Shown here piece after piece: positions 1 to 7,229 of a stretch of DNA of 35,560 nt; position 1 is the stretch's first letter; each line of letters starts with the position of its first letter. Below the pieces are notes generated by a model, which worked only from the letters and a program-made list of their open reading frames with translations, did not search any database and was not told the origin of the DNA. Origin of the DNA: Armatimonadota bacterium (GTDB lineage Bacteria > Armatimonadota > Zipacnadia > Zipacnadales > VGFC01); assembly GCA_016869045.1 (NCBI GenBank), contig VGFC01000023.1, positions 1 through 35,560 on the forward strand, read 5' to 3'. The position numbers and the translations under genes were made by a program.

Positions 1-1
1 G

Positions 2-598
2 CACTGGCAGCTTCCGCTCTCCAGCACCGACGAGGGCATTCGGCTACAGGGCGTGGACGGGATCAAGCACGCACTGCATGTCGCAAAGTGGTCGGGCGCG
101 GGCGTCGTGCTGGTCGTGCCCGGCGTCGTCACGGCGGACGACTCGTATGAGGCGGTCTACGACCTCTCCCGCAAGAGCATCCGCGAGTTGCTGCCGACGG
201 CCGAGGAACTGGGAGTCGTGATGGCCATCGAGAACGTGTGGAACAAGTTCCTGCTCAGCCCCATGGAGATGCGCGACTACATCGACGACTTCCGCCACGA
301 GCTGGTGAAGGCCTACTTCGACGTGGGGAACATCCTGCTCTACGGCTTCCCGCACCACTACGTCGAAACCCTCGGCCGCCGCATCGTGAAGGTGCACATC
401 AAGGACTTCAACGTGGGCCAGCGCCAGTTCGTCCCGGTGCTGACCGGCGACGTGGACTTCCCGCGCTTCGTCAACGCCCTCAAGGGCGTCGGCTACAGCG
501 ACTACCTCACCGCCGAGCTGTCGCCCTACCCGCAGTTCCCGGAGCAGCTCGTCTACGACACCTCGGCCCACTTGGACTGCATCATCGCGAGTACGTAG
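2..598 (+). CDS. Sugar phosphate isomerase/epimerase, TIM-barrel family (5' truncated)
   Basis: This is the C-terminal ~198 residues of a xylose-isomerase-like TIM-barrel protein. The frame is open from the window edge, so the true start lies upstream and the internal ATG at 53 is not the start. Visible family features are the metal-ligand strand 'MAIENVWNK', the strand 'AYFDVGN', the 'KVHIKDF' strand and the late 'YLTAEL' strand with its acidic residue, as in L-xylulose-5-phosphate 3-epimerases, hydroxypyruvate isomerases and related divalent-metal enzymes. The substrate cannot be told from sequence; isomerisation or epimerisation of a keto or phospho sugar in the cytoplasm is the family role. 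The TAG stop at 596-598 sits directly at the beginning of a 9-bp tandem repeat array. The family call is secure; the exact reaction is not. Confidence 0.85.
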   Translation, partial: HWQLPLSSTDEGIRLQGVDGIKHALHVAKWSGAGVVLVVPGVVTADDSYEAVYDLSRKSIRELLPTAEELGVVMAIENVWNKFLLSPMEMRDYIDDFRHELVKAYFDVGNILLYGFPHHYVETLGRRIVKVHIKDFNVGQRQFVPVLTGDVDFPRFVNALKGVGYSDYLTAELSPYPQFPEQLVYDTSAHLDCIIAST

Positions 599-642
599 GT
601 AGCGACGGTAACGACGGTAGCGACGGTAACGACGGCAGCGAC
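598..642 (+). repeat. Tandem 9-mer array, left arm of S23 cassette
   Basis: Five consecutive 9-mers read GGTAGCGAC, GGTAACGAC, GGTAGCGAC, GGTAACGAC and GGCAGCGAC, starting at the last base of the isomerase stop codon. The same motif occurs in reverse complement at 1139-1196, on the other side of the four-helix-bundle gene, so the two arrays can pair as the ends of one element or one RNA stem. From 643 to 712 the sequence continues as degenerate GC-rich CGGCAACAG/CGGCAGCGA-like material. Confidence 0.85.
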
Positions 643-720
643 GCCCGGGCGGCAACAGCCGCAACGGCGGCTCGCAGACAGCGGCAGCGACGACGGTCCG
701 GGGGCAACGAGGATGGCGGG

Positions 721-1095
721 ATGACGCGCTTCCAACGGTTCGAGGACATCGAGGCCTGGCAGAAGGCCCGACAACTGGCCAACGCGGTCTACGATGCATC
801 CGAGCAAGCGCCCTTCGCCCGCGACTTCGGGCTGCGTGACCAAGTACGGAGGGCCGCTGTCTCAGTCCTGTCGAACATTGCCGAAGGCTTCGAGCGAGGG
901 AGTCCAGCGGAGTTCATCCGCTTCCTGACGATAGCGAAGGGTTCGGTGGGGGAACTGCGCGCGCAGCTCTACATCGCCGCGGACCGGGCGTACGTGGCAC
1001 CGGAGCTGTCTGAGTATCTGCGCGATGAGGCGGCCCGAGTCAGCAAGATGCTCGGCGCGCTCATCGCGCATCTCCGGAAGGCCTCATGCCGCTAA
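721..1095 (+). CDS. Four-helix-bundle protein, S23 / 23S rRNA intervening-sequence family
   Basis: A 124-aa protein of the S23/IVP family (related to the bAvd accessory proteins of diversity-generating retroelements). Hallmarks are the opening 'RFEDIEAWQKARQLANAVY', the centre 'LRDQVRRAAVSVLSNIAEG' and the third-helix region 'EFIRFLTIAKGSVGELRAQL', predicting a four-helix bundle that forms basic oligomers; nucleic-acid binding is proposed for the family but the role is unknown. The ATG at 721 has GAGG 8 nt upstream. The longer ORF beginning at 238 only reads through the repeat array in frame and is not the gene. It lies between inverted 9-mer arrays and between two convergently oriented host genes. 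No 23S rRNA is nearby, so this is not a classical rRNA intervening sequence. Family call is firm; function is open. Confidence 0.88.
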   Translation: MTRFQRFEDIEAWQKARQLANAVYDASEQAPFARDFGLRDQVRRAAVSVLSNIAEGFERGSPAEFIRFLTIAKGSVGELRAQLYIAADRAYVAPELSEYLRDEAARVSKMLGALIAHLRKASCR

Positions 1096-1138
1096 CGGGC
1101 GGGCCGCCAGTGTCGTCGGTTGTGAACCTGCGAGGCGT

Positions 1139-1196
1139 GTTACTGCCGTTGCCTGCCGGCCGTCGTTACCGCCGTTACCTGCCAACCGTCGTTACC
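1139..1196 (-). repeat. Inverted 9-mer array, right arm of S23 cassette
   Basis: Read on the minus strand this begins GGTAACGACGG and continues with GGTAACGGC, GGTAACGAC and GCAACGGCAG units, i.e. the reverse complement of the array at 598-642 with more drift. It overlaps the last bases of purB, whose TAA stop (1192-1194) and terminal Trp codons lie in or next to the repeat. Confidence 0.78.
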
Positions 1197-2583
1197 ACCA
1201 CAGCCTCCCTCGCCACAGCTCGCAGATGCGCTCCGTCTTCTCCGAGGCGATCCCCGTGTAGGACTCCACGTGGCGAACGAGGTCCTTCTGCTTGTCGGTG
1301 AACTGGGCGATGTATGGCTGCAGGTCCTCGGCGGCGAAGAAGACCTCGGGGAAGGGCTTCCCGGTGGCCTGCGCTTCGAGGGTCAGCTTGCGGGAGGCCT
1401 CGTGGGCATCAGGATGGCCGTAGGCGGCGAGCAGGATGTAGGCCGGCTCGGCGGCGCTCATGCCCTCGCTGAGGTCCAAGATGCGCTTCATCTGCGCGGG
1501 GTCGGCGATCAACTTGCCCATGATGCGGTTCATCCGGCGGGCCGTCGCGACGAGGGCCACGATGACCTCGGGGATGAAGCGCGCCGACGCGGAGTTCGAG
1601 AGGTCGCGCTGGTGCTCGCTGATCTGGTCCAGGTAGACCGTCACCATGCGCGGCATGAAGGCCTTCCAGAAGCTCTTGATGTTCTCGAAGTTCCACGGGT
1701 TGCGCTTGTGCGGCATGGTTGAGGAGCCGACCTGCTCGGCCGTGAACTCCTCGGCGACCTCGGAGATCTCCGTGCGCTGCAGGTGGCGCATGTCGTCGGC
1801 CAGATTCGCCAGCACGCCCAGCGTCGAGACCAGCGCATGGACGAAGTCCACGAGCGGCTCGGCCTCCGCGATCTGCGTGGAGGAGATCGACGGCTGCAGG
1901 CCGAGCTCGGCCAGCACCTCGCGCTCCAGCTCGATGGGGTCATCCACGAACAGGCACTGCGCGTTGTGCGCGCCGACGCCCCCGCTGATCTTCCCTCTCA
2001 GCGCGGCCCCCGCGTCGCGCACCGCCTCGATGCGTCCGCCCAGGCGGCTCACGTAGGAGGCAAGCGCGAAGCCGAAGGTGATCGGCACGGCGTGCTGGCC
2101 GTGGGTGCGGCCCATCTGGAGCGTGTCCTTCTCACGCAAGGCAAGCTTGATGAGCGTGTCCTCGAGGTCGAGCAGCGTCGGCACAATTGCCTTCTCAGTC
2201 GCCTGCTTGAAGCGCCAGGCCGCGGCCGTGTCCTTCACATCGAAGCTGGTGAGCATGAGGTGGACGAACGGCTTTGCCTCATCGCTCACCTCGGCCCGCA
2301 GGCAGTTCACGAGCGCGCGGGTCGAGTGGTGGATGCGCGCATCCTCTTGCGTCACATCCTCCAGCTTCACCCGCGCGGTCGCGGCATCGATCTCATCTGC
2401 GATCGCCTGGCTGCACACGCCCCGTCGCGCCAGCACGCGCACGACCGCCGCCTCGACGGCCAGTTCCGCCGCCAGCCTCCCGCGCTCGCTGACGTACGGG
2501 CCGAGGAGCTGCACGAGCTTGTCGTTGTTGGCGTAGTACCGGTAGTCCAGCGGCGACACGCAGTCGAACAGGTCGATGGGCAT
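1192..2583 (-). CDS. purB: Adenylosuccinate lyase
   Basis: Adenylosuccinate lyase catalyses two fumarate-releasing steps: SAICAR to AICAR in de novo purine synthesis and adenylosuccinate to AMP. The 463-aa product opens 'MPIDLFDCVSPLDYRYY' and carries the superfamily signature 'SSTMPHKRNP' in the mobile active-site loop, plus 'TSFDVKDTAAAWRFKQ' and the 'MGRTHGQHAVPITFGFA' region with the conserved His pair. I chose the ATG at 2583 over the ORF-track start (2619) because AAAGGAA lies 7 nt upstream and the protein then begins as expected for the family. The C-terminus 'RGRLWW' and the TAA stop run into the repeat array that flanks the S23 gene, so the native C-terminus may have been altered slightly. 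It is separated from folB upstream by a palindrome-rich gap of 234 bp. Confidence 0.96.
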   Translation of the reverse strand: MPIDLFDCVSPLDYRYYANNDKLVQLLGPYVSERGRLAAELAVEAAVVRVLARRGVCSQAIADEIDAATARVKLEDVTQEDARIHHSTRALVNCLRAEVSDEAKPFVHLMLTSFDVKDTAAAWRFKQATEKAIVPTLLDLEDTLIKLALREKDTLQMGRTHGQHAVPITFGFALASYVSRLGGRIEAVRDAGAALRGKISGGVGAHNAQCLFVDDPIELEREVLAELGLQPSISSTQIAEAEPLVDFVHALVSTLGVLANLADDMRHLQRTEISEVAEEFTAEQVGSSTMPHKRNPWNFENIKSFWKAFMPRMVTVYLDQISEHQRDLSNSASARFIPEVIVALVATARRMNRIMGKLIADPAQMKRILDLSEGMSAAEPAYILLAAYGHPDAHEASRKLTLEAQATGKPFPEVFFAAEDLQPYIAQFTDKQKDLVRHVESYTGIASEKTERICELWRGRLWW

Positions 2584-2623
2584 CGGGGGTTCCTTTCGCT
2601 TGCCGGGCGGAGGCCTCAAGGGT

Positions 2624-2686
2624 GACGAAGCTGGCGCCTCGTCCTACGAGCCCCTTCCTGTAGTAGGTCGAAGCGCCAGCTTCGAC
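2624..2686. repeat. Imperfect inverted repeat containing a CGAAGC(N)GCTTCG palindrome
   Basis: Arms 2624-2647 and 2663-2686 match at about 21 of 24 positions as inverted copies ('GACGAAGCTGGCGCCTCGTC' versus its complement), with a 15-nt spacer. The right arm is itself palindromic (GTCGAAGCGCCAGCTTCGAC) and starts with GTAGG, an edge shared with other intergenic palindromes in this window. It lies immediately upstream of purB on the minus strand. Confidence 0.75.
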
Positions 2687-2697
2687 GCCATCAGCCT

Positions 2698-2822
2698 ACT
2701 GAGTCTCGTGTAGGTAGGGAAACTCGTGGGGCGGGCATTCCTGCCCGCCACGGGCCATTGGCGGGCAGGAATGCCCGCCCCACGGATTCGCTCCTTGTTC
2801 CCCAAGATACACGAGACTCAGT
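2698..2822. repeat. Nested inverted repeat element (15-bp outer, 26-bp inner arms)
   Basis: The outer arms ACTGAGTCTCGTGTA (2698-2712) and TACACGAGACTCAGT (2808-2822) are perfect 15-bp inverted copies. Inside, 2725-2750 and 2759-2784 are perfect 26-bp inverted copies containing GGGGCGGGCATTCCTGCCCG, with an 8-nt loop, and each inner arm is self-complementary (GCGGGCA/TGCCCGC). The whole could form a cruciform or a strong RNA hairpin. The right outer arm includes the folB stop codon (2818-2820). There is no coding content. It probably acts as a terminator or is a REP/MITE-like element. Confidence 0.88.
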
Positions 2823-3192
2823 GAGAGAGCGGACGGTCTCTGGTTCTCGTGACCTCGACCTCGGCGCAGTCGATCAGGCCGCCGAGGGGCACGCTCTGCT
2901 TGCGGGCCCGCACCGTGACCTCGTCCACGTCGAAGGTCTCCAGGATGCCACGCGCGATGTTGAGCGCCAGGGCCTCCAGCAGGCAGAACCCGCGTCGCTG
3001 GATTTGGGCCACGAGGTCGTAGACCGCTTGGTAATCGACCGTGTCACTCAGGTCGTCGGTCTCGCCCGGGCGGGTGAGGTCGCGGACGAGTTCGATGTCG
3101 AAGGAGAAACGCCCGCCCAGGTCGCGCTCGGCGGCGCCGACCCCGTGGTGTCCGTAGAAGTGCATGTTGTGGAGCGTGATTCGGTCTCTCAT
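2818..3192 (-). CDS. folB: Dihydroneopterin aldolase
   Basis: FolB converts 7,8-dihydroneopterin to 6-hydroxymethyl-7,8-dihydropterin in folate synthesis. At 124 aa it is of usual length. The N-terminal strand 'DRITLHNMHFYGHHGVGAAE' has the conserved Gly-His-His-Gly-Val active-site region; 'DLSDTVDYQAVYDLV' and 'LLEALALNIARGIL' carry the conserved Tyr and the Glu that contacts the pterin, and 'VTVRARKQSVPLGG' is the typical late strand with the catalytic Lys. Its ATG overlaps the TGA of the upstream cyclo-ligase gene (ATGA), indicating translational coupling of two folate-pool genes. The stop codon lies inside the outer arm of the nested inverted repeat, so the last few residues may be repeat-derived. 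Confidence 0.93.
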   Translation of the reverse strand: MRDRITLHNMHFYGHHGVGAAERDLGGRFSFDIELVRDLTRPGETDDLSDTVDYQAVYDLVAQIQRRGFCLLEALALNIARGILETFDVDEVTVRARKQSVPLGGLIDCAEVEVTRTRDRPLSH

Positions 3193-3773
3193 GGCCGGTC
3201 AATCCGTTCCGTCTCGGTAATGAGGACACGCACGCGCATGTCGTGCTCGTCCGCCGGCACCTCGGCCACCACCTGCGCCGCGAAGCAGATCGCGATCGCC
3301 GGTGCGCGACCGGCGACGGCGGCGAGGACTCGGTCGTAGTACCCGCCGCCGTACCCGAGCCGCCGCAGCTCCCGGTCGAAGGCGACGCCCGGCACCAGGA
3401 CGAAGTCGATGTCGTGCAGCGCGACCTCGGGACACCGTTCGGGGATCGGCTCCGGGATACCCCAGGTGCCCGGCGTGAGGTCGGCATTGGGGGACCGGAC
3501 CTCGCGCAGCTCGAGCCGGCGCGTCTCGGGGTCCACCCTGGGCAGCGCCAGACGCTTGCCCATGCGCAGCGACGCCTCAAGCAAATCGCCCGTGTCCACT
3601 TCGCTCCCGAAGCTCGCGAACAACAGCACGACCCGCGCCCGCCGGAACTCCGGGCTCTCAAGGACACGGCGGCAGATCGCGGCGCTGTTCGCCTTGCGCG
3701 TCGGCGCGTCCAGAGCGTCGCGCAAGGCGATGGTCCGCCGGCGGAGTTCCCGCTTCTCGTCCGCCCGGGTCAC
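3189..3773 (-). CDS. 5-formyltetrahydrofolate cyclo-ligase
   Basis: This cytoplasmic ATP-dependent enzyme converts 5-formyl-THF to 5,10-methenyl-THF, returning the storage or inhibitory folate to the active C1 pool. The 194-aa product shows the N-terminal 'ADEKRELRRRTIALRDAL', the 'FASFGSEVDTGDLLEASLRMGKRLALPRV' segment, 'TPGTWGIPEP' and the signature 'GVAFDRELRRLGYGGGYYDR' that lines the ATP and substrate site. The start is taken as GTG at 3773, which overlaps the TGA of the preceding gene (GTGA) and has GGAGG about 8 nt upstream; the ORF-track start at 3884 lies far inside that gene. It sits in the same transcript direction as folB with a 4-nt overlap. Confidence 0.93.
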   Translation of the reverse strand: MTRADEKRELRRRTIALRDALDAPTRKANSAAICRRVLESPEFRRARVVLLFASFGSEVDTGDLLEASLRMGKRLALPRVDPETRRLELREVRSPNADLTPGTWGIPEPIPERCPEVALHDIDFVLVPGVAFDRELRRLGYGGGYYDRVLAAVAGRAPAIAICFAAQVVAEVPADEHDMRVRVLITETERIDRP

Positions 3774-5953
3774 TCCGTCCCCTCCGCCCAGTCCTGCAGC
3801 TTCTTCCACCAGGGCCGGTCGTCGCGATCCGGCTTGGGTGGCCCGCCCTTCGGCTGAACGGTGTACGTGAGGCCATCCAGCCACGTCGGGATTGCGATCT
3901 GCATGCGGTAACGGAGCACCTGCACCTGCAGCGGCGCCAGGCGCACGTACACCTCCTGGCGCTTGGCCTGCACCGCGCGCTTGGTGAACTCGAAGTGCCC
4001 CTCGTACGTGCGGCTGATCAGCGGATCGTCACGCGAGACGGCCAGGACATGCTCGCTGTAGGGTACCTGGCGGAGCGTCAGCGTCAGTAACTTCGCGGTC
4101 GAGGTGTTGTTCCAGAGCACCAGGATCACCTCGTCCCCGCGCACGAACGGCAGCGCGACGATCGCCTCGCCGAACCGCCCTGAGATCTCGCTGCTGGTCC
4201 AGGAGCGCAGAATCGGGGCTGCCCCTGCGAGTTCGCGGCTCAGCTCGCGCACGGCCAGCCCCGCAGGAGAAAGCGCCCCATCGGCGCGGGTCAGCGCGAT
4301 CCGACCCGCCTCGGGGCCCCCGGGGAAGGTGGCCCCCGTCGCGCCCGCATAGGCCGCGAGGCACATGCTACGAGCGACCTTCACTGCATCAAGGCGCTCG
4401 TCAGTGCTGGCCGGGCCCCCGATTCCCGAGGTGAGAATCGGCTGCGAGGCGTCGTGCTTCTCCATGAGCGCCTCGACTGTCCGCGGATACTGCTGGGGAT
4501 CGAGGTCGGCCCAGAAGGCGCTCGGCTCGCGGGCGTTCTTGTCATTGAGCGACTCCCCCAGCACGCCGCCGACCGGCAGAGGGGTTGCCCTCACGACGAC
4601 CGCGCCGAAGTACTTGTCCATCTTCAGCGCGAGGCACGCGTCCAGCAGGCGGTTCTCCGGCGTGCCTTCCGCGTTGGCAGTGCAGTCGAACACGGGTGAA
4701 ATGCAGGCGGCGTCCAGGTCAGCCGTGCTCACCACTGAATGCAGTTCGCGGGACACGGCCAGAAGCGCTTCCGCCTCCTCCTGGAATGCGTTGCTCTGGT
4801 AGGGTCGGCCCGGGCGCCAGGCCGCGCTGTACAGGCCAACCTTGCCCTTCAGAGCAGTCACGAACTCACGGAGCACGCCGTTTTCCGGCAGGCCCTCGAA
4901 GAAGACGACGGGGATCGTCGGCGGACCCTCGATGATGGGCCGGACCTGGTCAAGCAACTGCTGGGCGGTTGAGGTTACTGTGGCCCGGACGAGCACCTCG
5001 CGAAGCTGCCACTGGCGGGCGCCGGGAGTGTCACCGGCGGTCACACCGAAGGCGGGGTAGTTGCGGGACACGGTCAGGTGGATCGGAAACGAGGCCGAGT
5101 CCTTGCCGGAACTCGCGGTGAGCCGCCCGCTGTAGGCTCCCGGCAGCAGCCCTTGCACCCGTAGCGAGGCGTTGTGGAGGCCGCTCTTCGCAATGGCGTA
5201 CTCCCGCGCATCGCAGGCGACGCCGTCGGGGAACTCACCTGTGATCGACAGCATCCGCGTCCCGGTTCCCCGTGCGAGAACGAGGGCCGACAGCGACGCG
5301 AATCCCCCCAGTGCGCAGGACGTCTCCGGGTTCACCGAGACCTGCGTCCCGCCGACATCGACGGTCAACTCGGTCACACCTGCGATCTCTCTCGCCTGCG
5401 CGTCCAGAGGCCCGTCGGGCTTCCAGCCATCGGGCAAGGCCGGCTTGACCGACGTGTCCGCCGGCAGGGGAAGAGTCTCCTGCACGAGAGCGAGTTCGCT
5501 CAGCCGCAGCTGGCCCTGCGCCTGTGCGCCGATGTACAAGTACAAGGGCTGACTGCCGGCCGCGGGAGGCGCCAGGCGAGCAGCAAGACGCTGCCGCTTG
5601 CCCGGGGGCACAGCCATGCGCCACAGCGTGGCAGCGGACTTCGTCGTCGGCTCGCGCAGGAACTGAACGACGAGCTGAGGCGCCCCCTCGCCCGTCGCCG
5701 ACACGCCGATGTCCACCAGCCCCGTCGGCTCAGGCTCCAGTCGGGCGACAATGCCGGCCTGTCCGGCGCCCGGCGCCAGCGAGACCTCCGTCGCCGGCCC
5801 AGACCCGCTCCAGCTCACTTGGCCGCCGCCGTCGGCGAGCACGGTCCAGGCGCGTTGCCCATCAGCGAAGGTCAACGGCAGTTCGCCCGTCTGCGCGGTC
5901 GCACAGCCGGTGGCGGCGGCCAGCACCGCGAGAAACAGGAGCAGCCTTGGCAT
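3770..5953 (-). CDS. Large exported protein, possible lipoprotein with glycoside-hydrolase-like core
   Basis: I do not recognise a defined family. The 727-aa product starts 'MPRLLLFLAVLAAATGCATAQ', a short hydrophobic signal ending in a possible lipobox (TGC), so export and perhaps lipid anchoring are likely. The first ~350 residues look like beta-sandwich modules ('VSWSGSGPATEVSLAPG', 'GTGTRMLSITGEFPDGVACD'). The middle ('PIIEGPPTIPVVFFEGLP' to 'ASQPILTSGIGGPAST') resembles an alpha/beta barrel, and 'GRFGEAIVALPFVRGDEVILVLWNN' looks like the beta-sandwich after a retaining glycosidase-type barrel. Catalytic residues cannot be assigned. The ATG at 5953 has GAGG 7 nt upstream; the ORF extension to 6061 is rejected. 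The 3' end overlaps the cyclo-ligase by 4 nt, and the gene is 154 nt downstream of the glycosyltransferase. Export is likely; enzyme activity is a guess. Confidence 0.6.
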   Translation of the reverse strand: MPRLLLFLAVLAAATGCATAQTGELPLTFADGQRAWTVLADGGGQVSWSGSGPATEVSLAPGAGQAGIVARLEPEPTGLVDIGVSATGEGAPQLVVQFLREPTTKSAATLWRMAVPPGKRQRLAARLAPPAAGSQPLYLYIGAQAQGQLRLSELALVQETLPLPADTSVKPALPDGWKPDGPLDAQAREIAGVTELTVDVGGTQVSVNPETSCALGGFASLSALVLARGTGTRMLSITGEFPDGVACDAREYAIAKSGLHNASLRVQGLLPGAYSGRLTASSGKDSASFPIHLTVSRNYPAFGVTAGDTPGARQWQLREVLVRATVTSTAQQLLDQVRPIIEGPPTIPVVFFEGLPENGVLREFVTALKGKVGLYSAAWRPGRPYQSNAFQEEAEALLAVSRELHSVVSTADLDAACISPVFDCTANAEGTPENRLLDACLALKMDKYFGAVVVRATPLPVGGVLGESLNDKNAREPSAFWADLDPQQYPRTVEALMEKHDASQPILTSGIGGPASTDERLDAVKVARSMCLAAYAGATGATFPGGPEAGRIALTRADGALSPAGLAVRELSRELAGAAPILRSWTSSEISGRFGEAIVALPFVRGDEVILVLWNNTSTAKLLTLTLRQVPYSEHVLAVSRDDPLISRTYEGHFEFTKRAVQAKRQEVYVRLAPLQVQVLRYRMQIAIPTWLDGLTYTVQPKGGPPKPDRDDRPWWKKLQDWAEGTE

Positions 5954-6040
5954 CACAGTCCTCTTCGTACCGGCACTCGGGCGGTTGATGAGCAGCGGGT
6001 GAGTTCGTCCCCCGTCGAGCGCAGTCCTTCGCCCGGGACG

Positions 6041-6057
6041 GGGAGGCAAGGCCTCCC
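6041..6057. repeat. Short palindromic hairpin in intergenic gap
   Basis: GGGAGGC-AAG-GCCTCCC has perfect 7-bp arms and a 3-nt loop, in the 154-bp gap between the glycosyltransferase and the large exported protein. A second small palindrome (CCGGGG-AG-CCCCGG) follows near 6071-6084. No T-run follows on the minus strand, so a role as intrinsic terminator is not clear; either could cause pausing or partial termination. Confidence 0.55.
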
Positions 6058-6107
6058 ACAAGCGTTAGACACCGGGGAGCCCCGGCCGGTTTGGGGCCTC
6101 GCAGCAA

Positions 6108-7229
6108 TCAGGCCCTCTCGACAAGGTCGATGATGGAGGAGGCGGCGTCGCGGGCTGCATTCGGTAGGCCGAGGGCCGCGGCGCGTTGTGCCACCCCGGC
6201 GAGTTGGTCGGGGTCCGCGAGCAGCTTCGTGACGATGGCGCAAACCTCGCGGATGGTCCTTGCTGCCCGCCCCGCGCCGCCGGCGACGACGAACGACTGG
6301 TTCGCGCGCTCCTGGCCGGGGATCGCCCCGTAGAGGACCAGCGGCAGGCCGACCGCCAGAGCCTCCGCTACAGTGACCCCACCCGGCTTCCCCACAAACA
6401 GGGACGCGGCAGTGTAGTGGCGGTGGATGTCCTCGACGAACGGGTAGACTTCGAGGGCGCCGTCCAGAGCGGGCGCCAGGGATTCCAGCGCCCGCTGCAG
6501 GGCCCTGTCGTGGCCGCAGACGACGATGGTTCGAGGGGCGCACTCGGCCACGGCGCGGCAGAGCGCTTCCGCGCCGCGGAGCATTCCCTCGGCACCCACG
6601 GTGATCAGCACCGGGCCGTCCGCCGGGCAGTCATCGCGTGGCGTGAACCCGGGCCGCACGGGGACGCCGCTGGCCTGGACGCGGTCACCGGGCACCCCCA
6701 AACCAACCAGTTCCTCTCGGAGCGCGTCGTGGCCGACGATGTAGAGGTCCACGCCTTCGTGAATCCACTGACTGTGGCTTGCGCAATCGGTGAGGATGGT
6801 GACCGAGGGGACGCTCACTTCGCCCCGGCGTTTCAGGCCGCAAAGCACGGCGGAGGGCGTCGGATATGTGCTGACGACCACGTCGGGTCGCCGGCTCCGC
6901 AGGTACTCGCGCAGGCGGCGACGACCGACTCGGTTCAGCCGGCTCTGCACGCGCGGGTGTTCGCCCACCCACTGCGCGGTGCGGTAGAACGAGCCATACA
7001 AGAAGGGGGCGTTGCGGGCGCTGAAGCCGTACGACCAGGCGACGGCCCGGCTGAACTTGGGGCCGACGAACTCCTCGAAGAAGTCGAGGACCTCGACGTC
7101 CCACTGTGGCCGGAGGTCGCGCACCGCCGCAGCTACGGTCTGGGCGATCATCCGGTGGCCGCCGCCGAAGCTGCTGGTAAGAACGGTGACCGTGGCCCGT
7201 GCCTCTCCCGCGGATGGTGGCCGTGTCAT
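6108..7229 (-). CDS. GT28-type glycosyltransferase, MGDG-synthase/UgtP-like
   Basis: A 373-aa GT-B fold glycosyltransferase resembling monogalactosyl-diacylglycerol synthases and diacylglycerol glucosyltransferases. The N-terminus has 'VTVLTSSFGGGHRMIAQTVA', the loop typical of MGDG synthase-like enzymes (S-x-GGGH). Next come 'LDFFEEF', 'RRPDVVVSTYPTP' and 'LTDCASHSQWIHEGVDLYIV', and the donor-binding C-terminal domain carries 'VGKPGGVTVAEALAVGLPLVLYGAIPGQE', the UDP-sugar site. The expected role is transfer of a hexose from UDP-sugar to diacylglycerol at the inner membrane face. The ATG at 7229 overlaps the TGA of the phosphohexomutase gene (ATGA), linking sugar-phosphate conversion with glycolipid or polymer synthesis. 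Acceptor and donor sugars are not resolved. Confidence 0.83.
   Translation of the reverse strand: MTRPPSAGEARATVTVLTSSFGGGHRMIAQTVAAAVRDLRPQWDVEVLDFFEEFVGPKFSRAVAWSYGFSARNAPFLYGSFYRTAQWVGEHPRVQSRLNRVGRRRLREYLRSRRPDVVVSTYPTPSAVLCGLKRRGEVSVPSVTILTDCASHSQWIHEGVDLYIVGHDALREELVGLGVPGDRVQASGVPVRPGFTPRDDCPADGPVLITVGAEGMLRGAEALCRAVAECAPRTIVVCGHDRALQRALESLAPALDGALEVYPFVEDIHRHYTAASLFVGKPGGVTVAEALAVGLPLVLYGAIPGQERANQSFVVAGGAGRAARTIREVCAIVTKLLADPDQLAGVAQRAAALGLPNAARDAASSIIDLVERA

Noticed and set aside
598-642. 9-bp tandem array considered as a CRISPR
   Set aside because: Units are 9 bp and contiguous with no spacers, and no cas genes are present; the inverted copy beyond the S23 gene points to a different element.
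721-1095. S23 gene as an intervening sequence within 23S rRNA
   Set aside because: No rRNA sequence flanks it; the neighbours are a sugar isomerase gene and purB.
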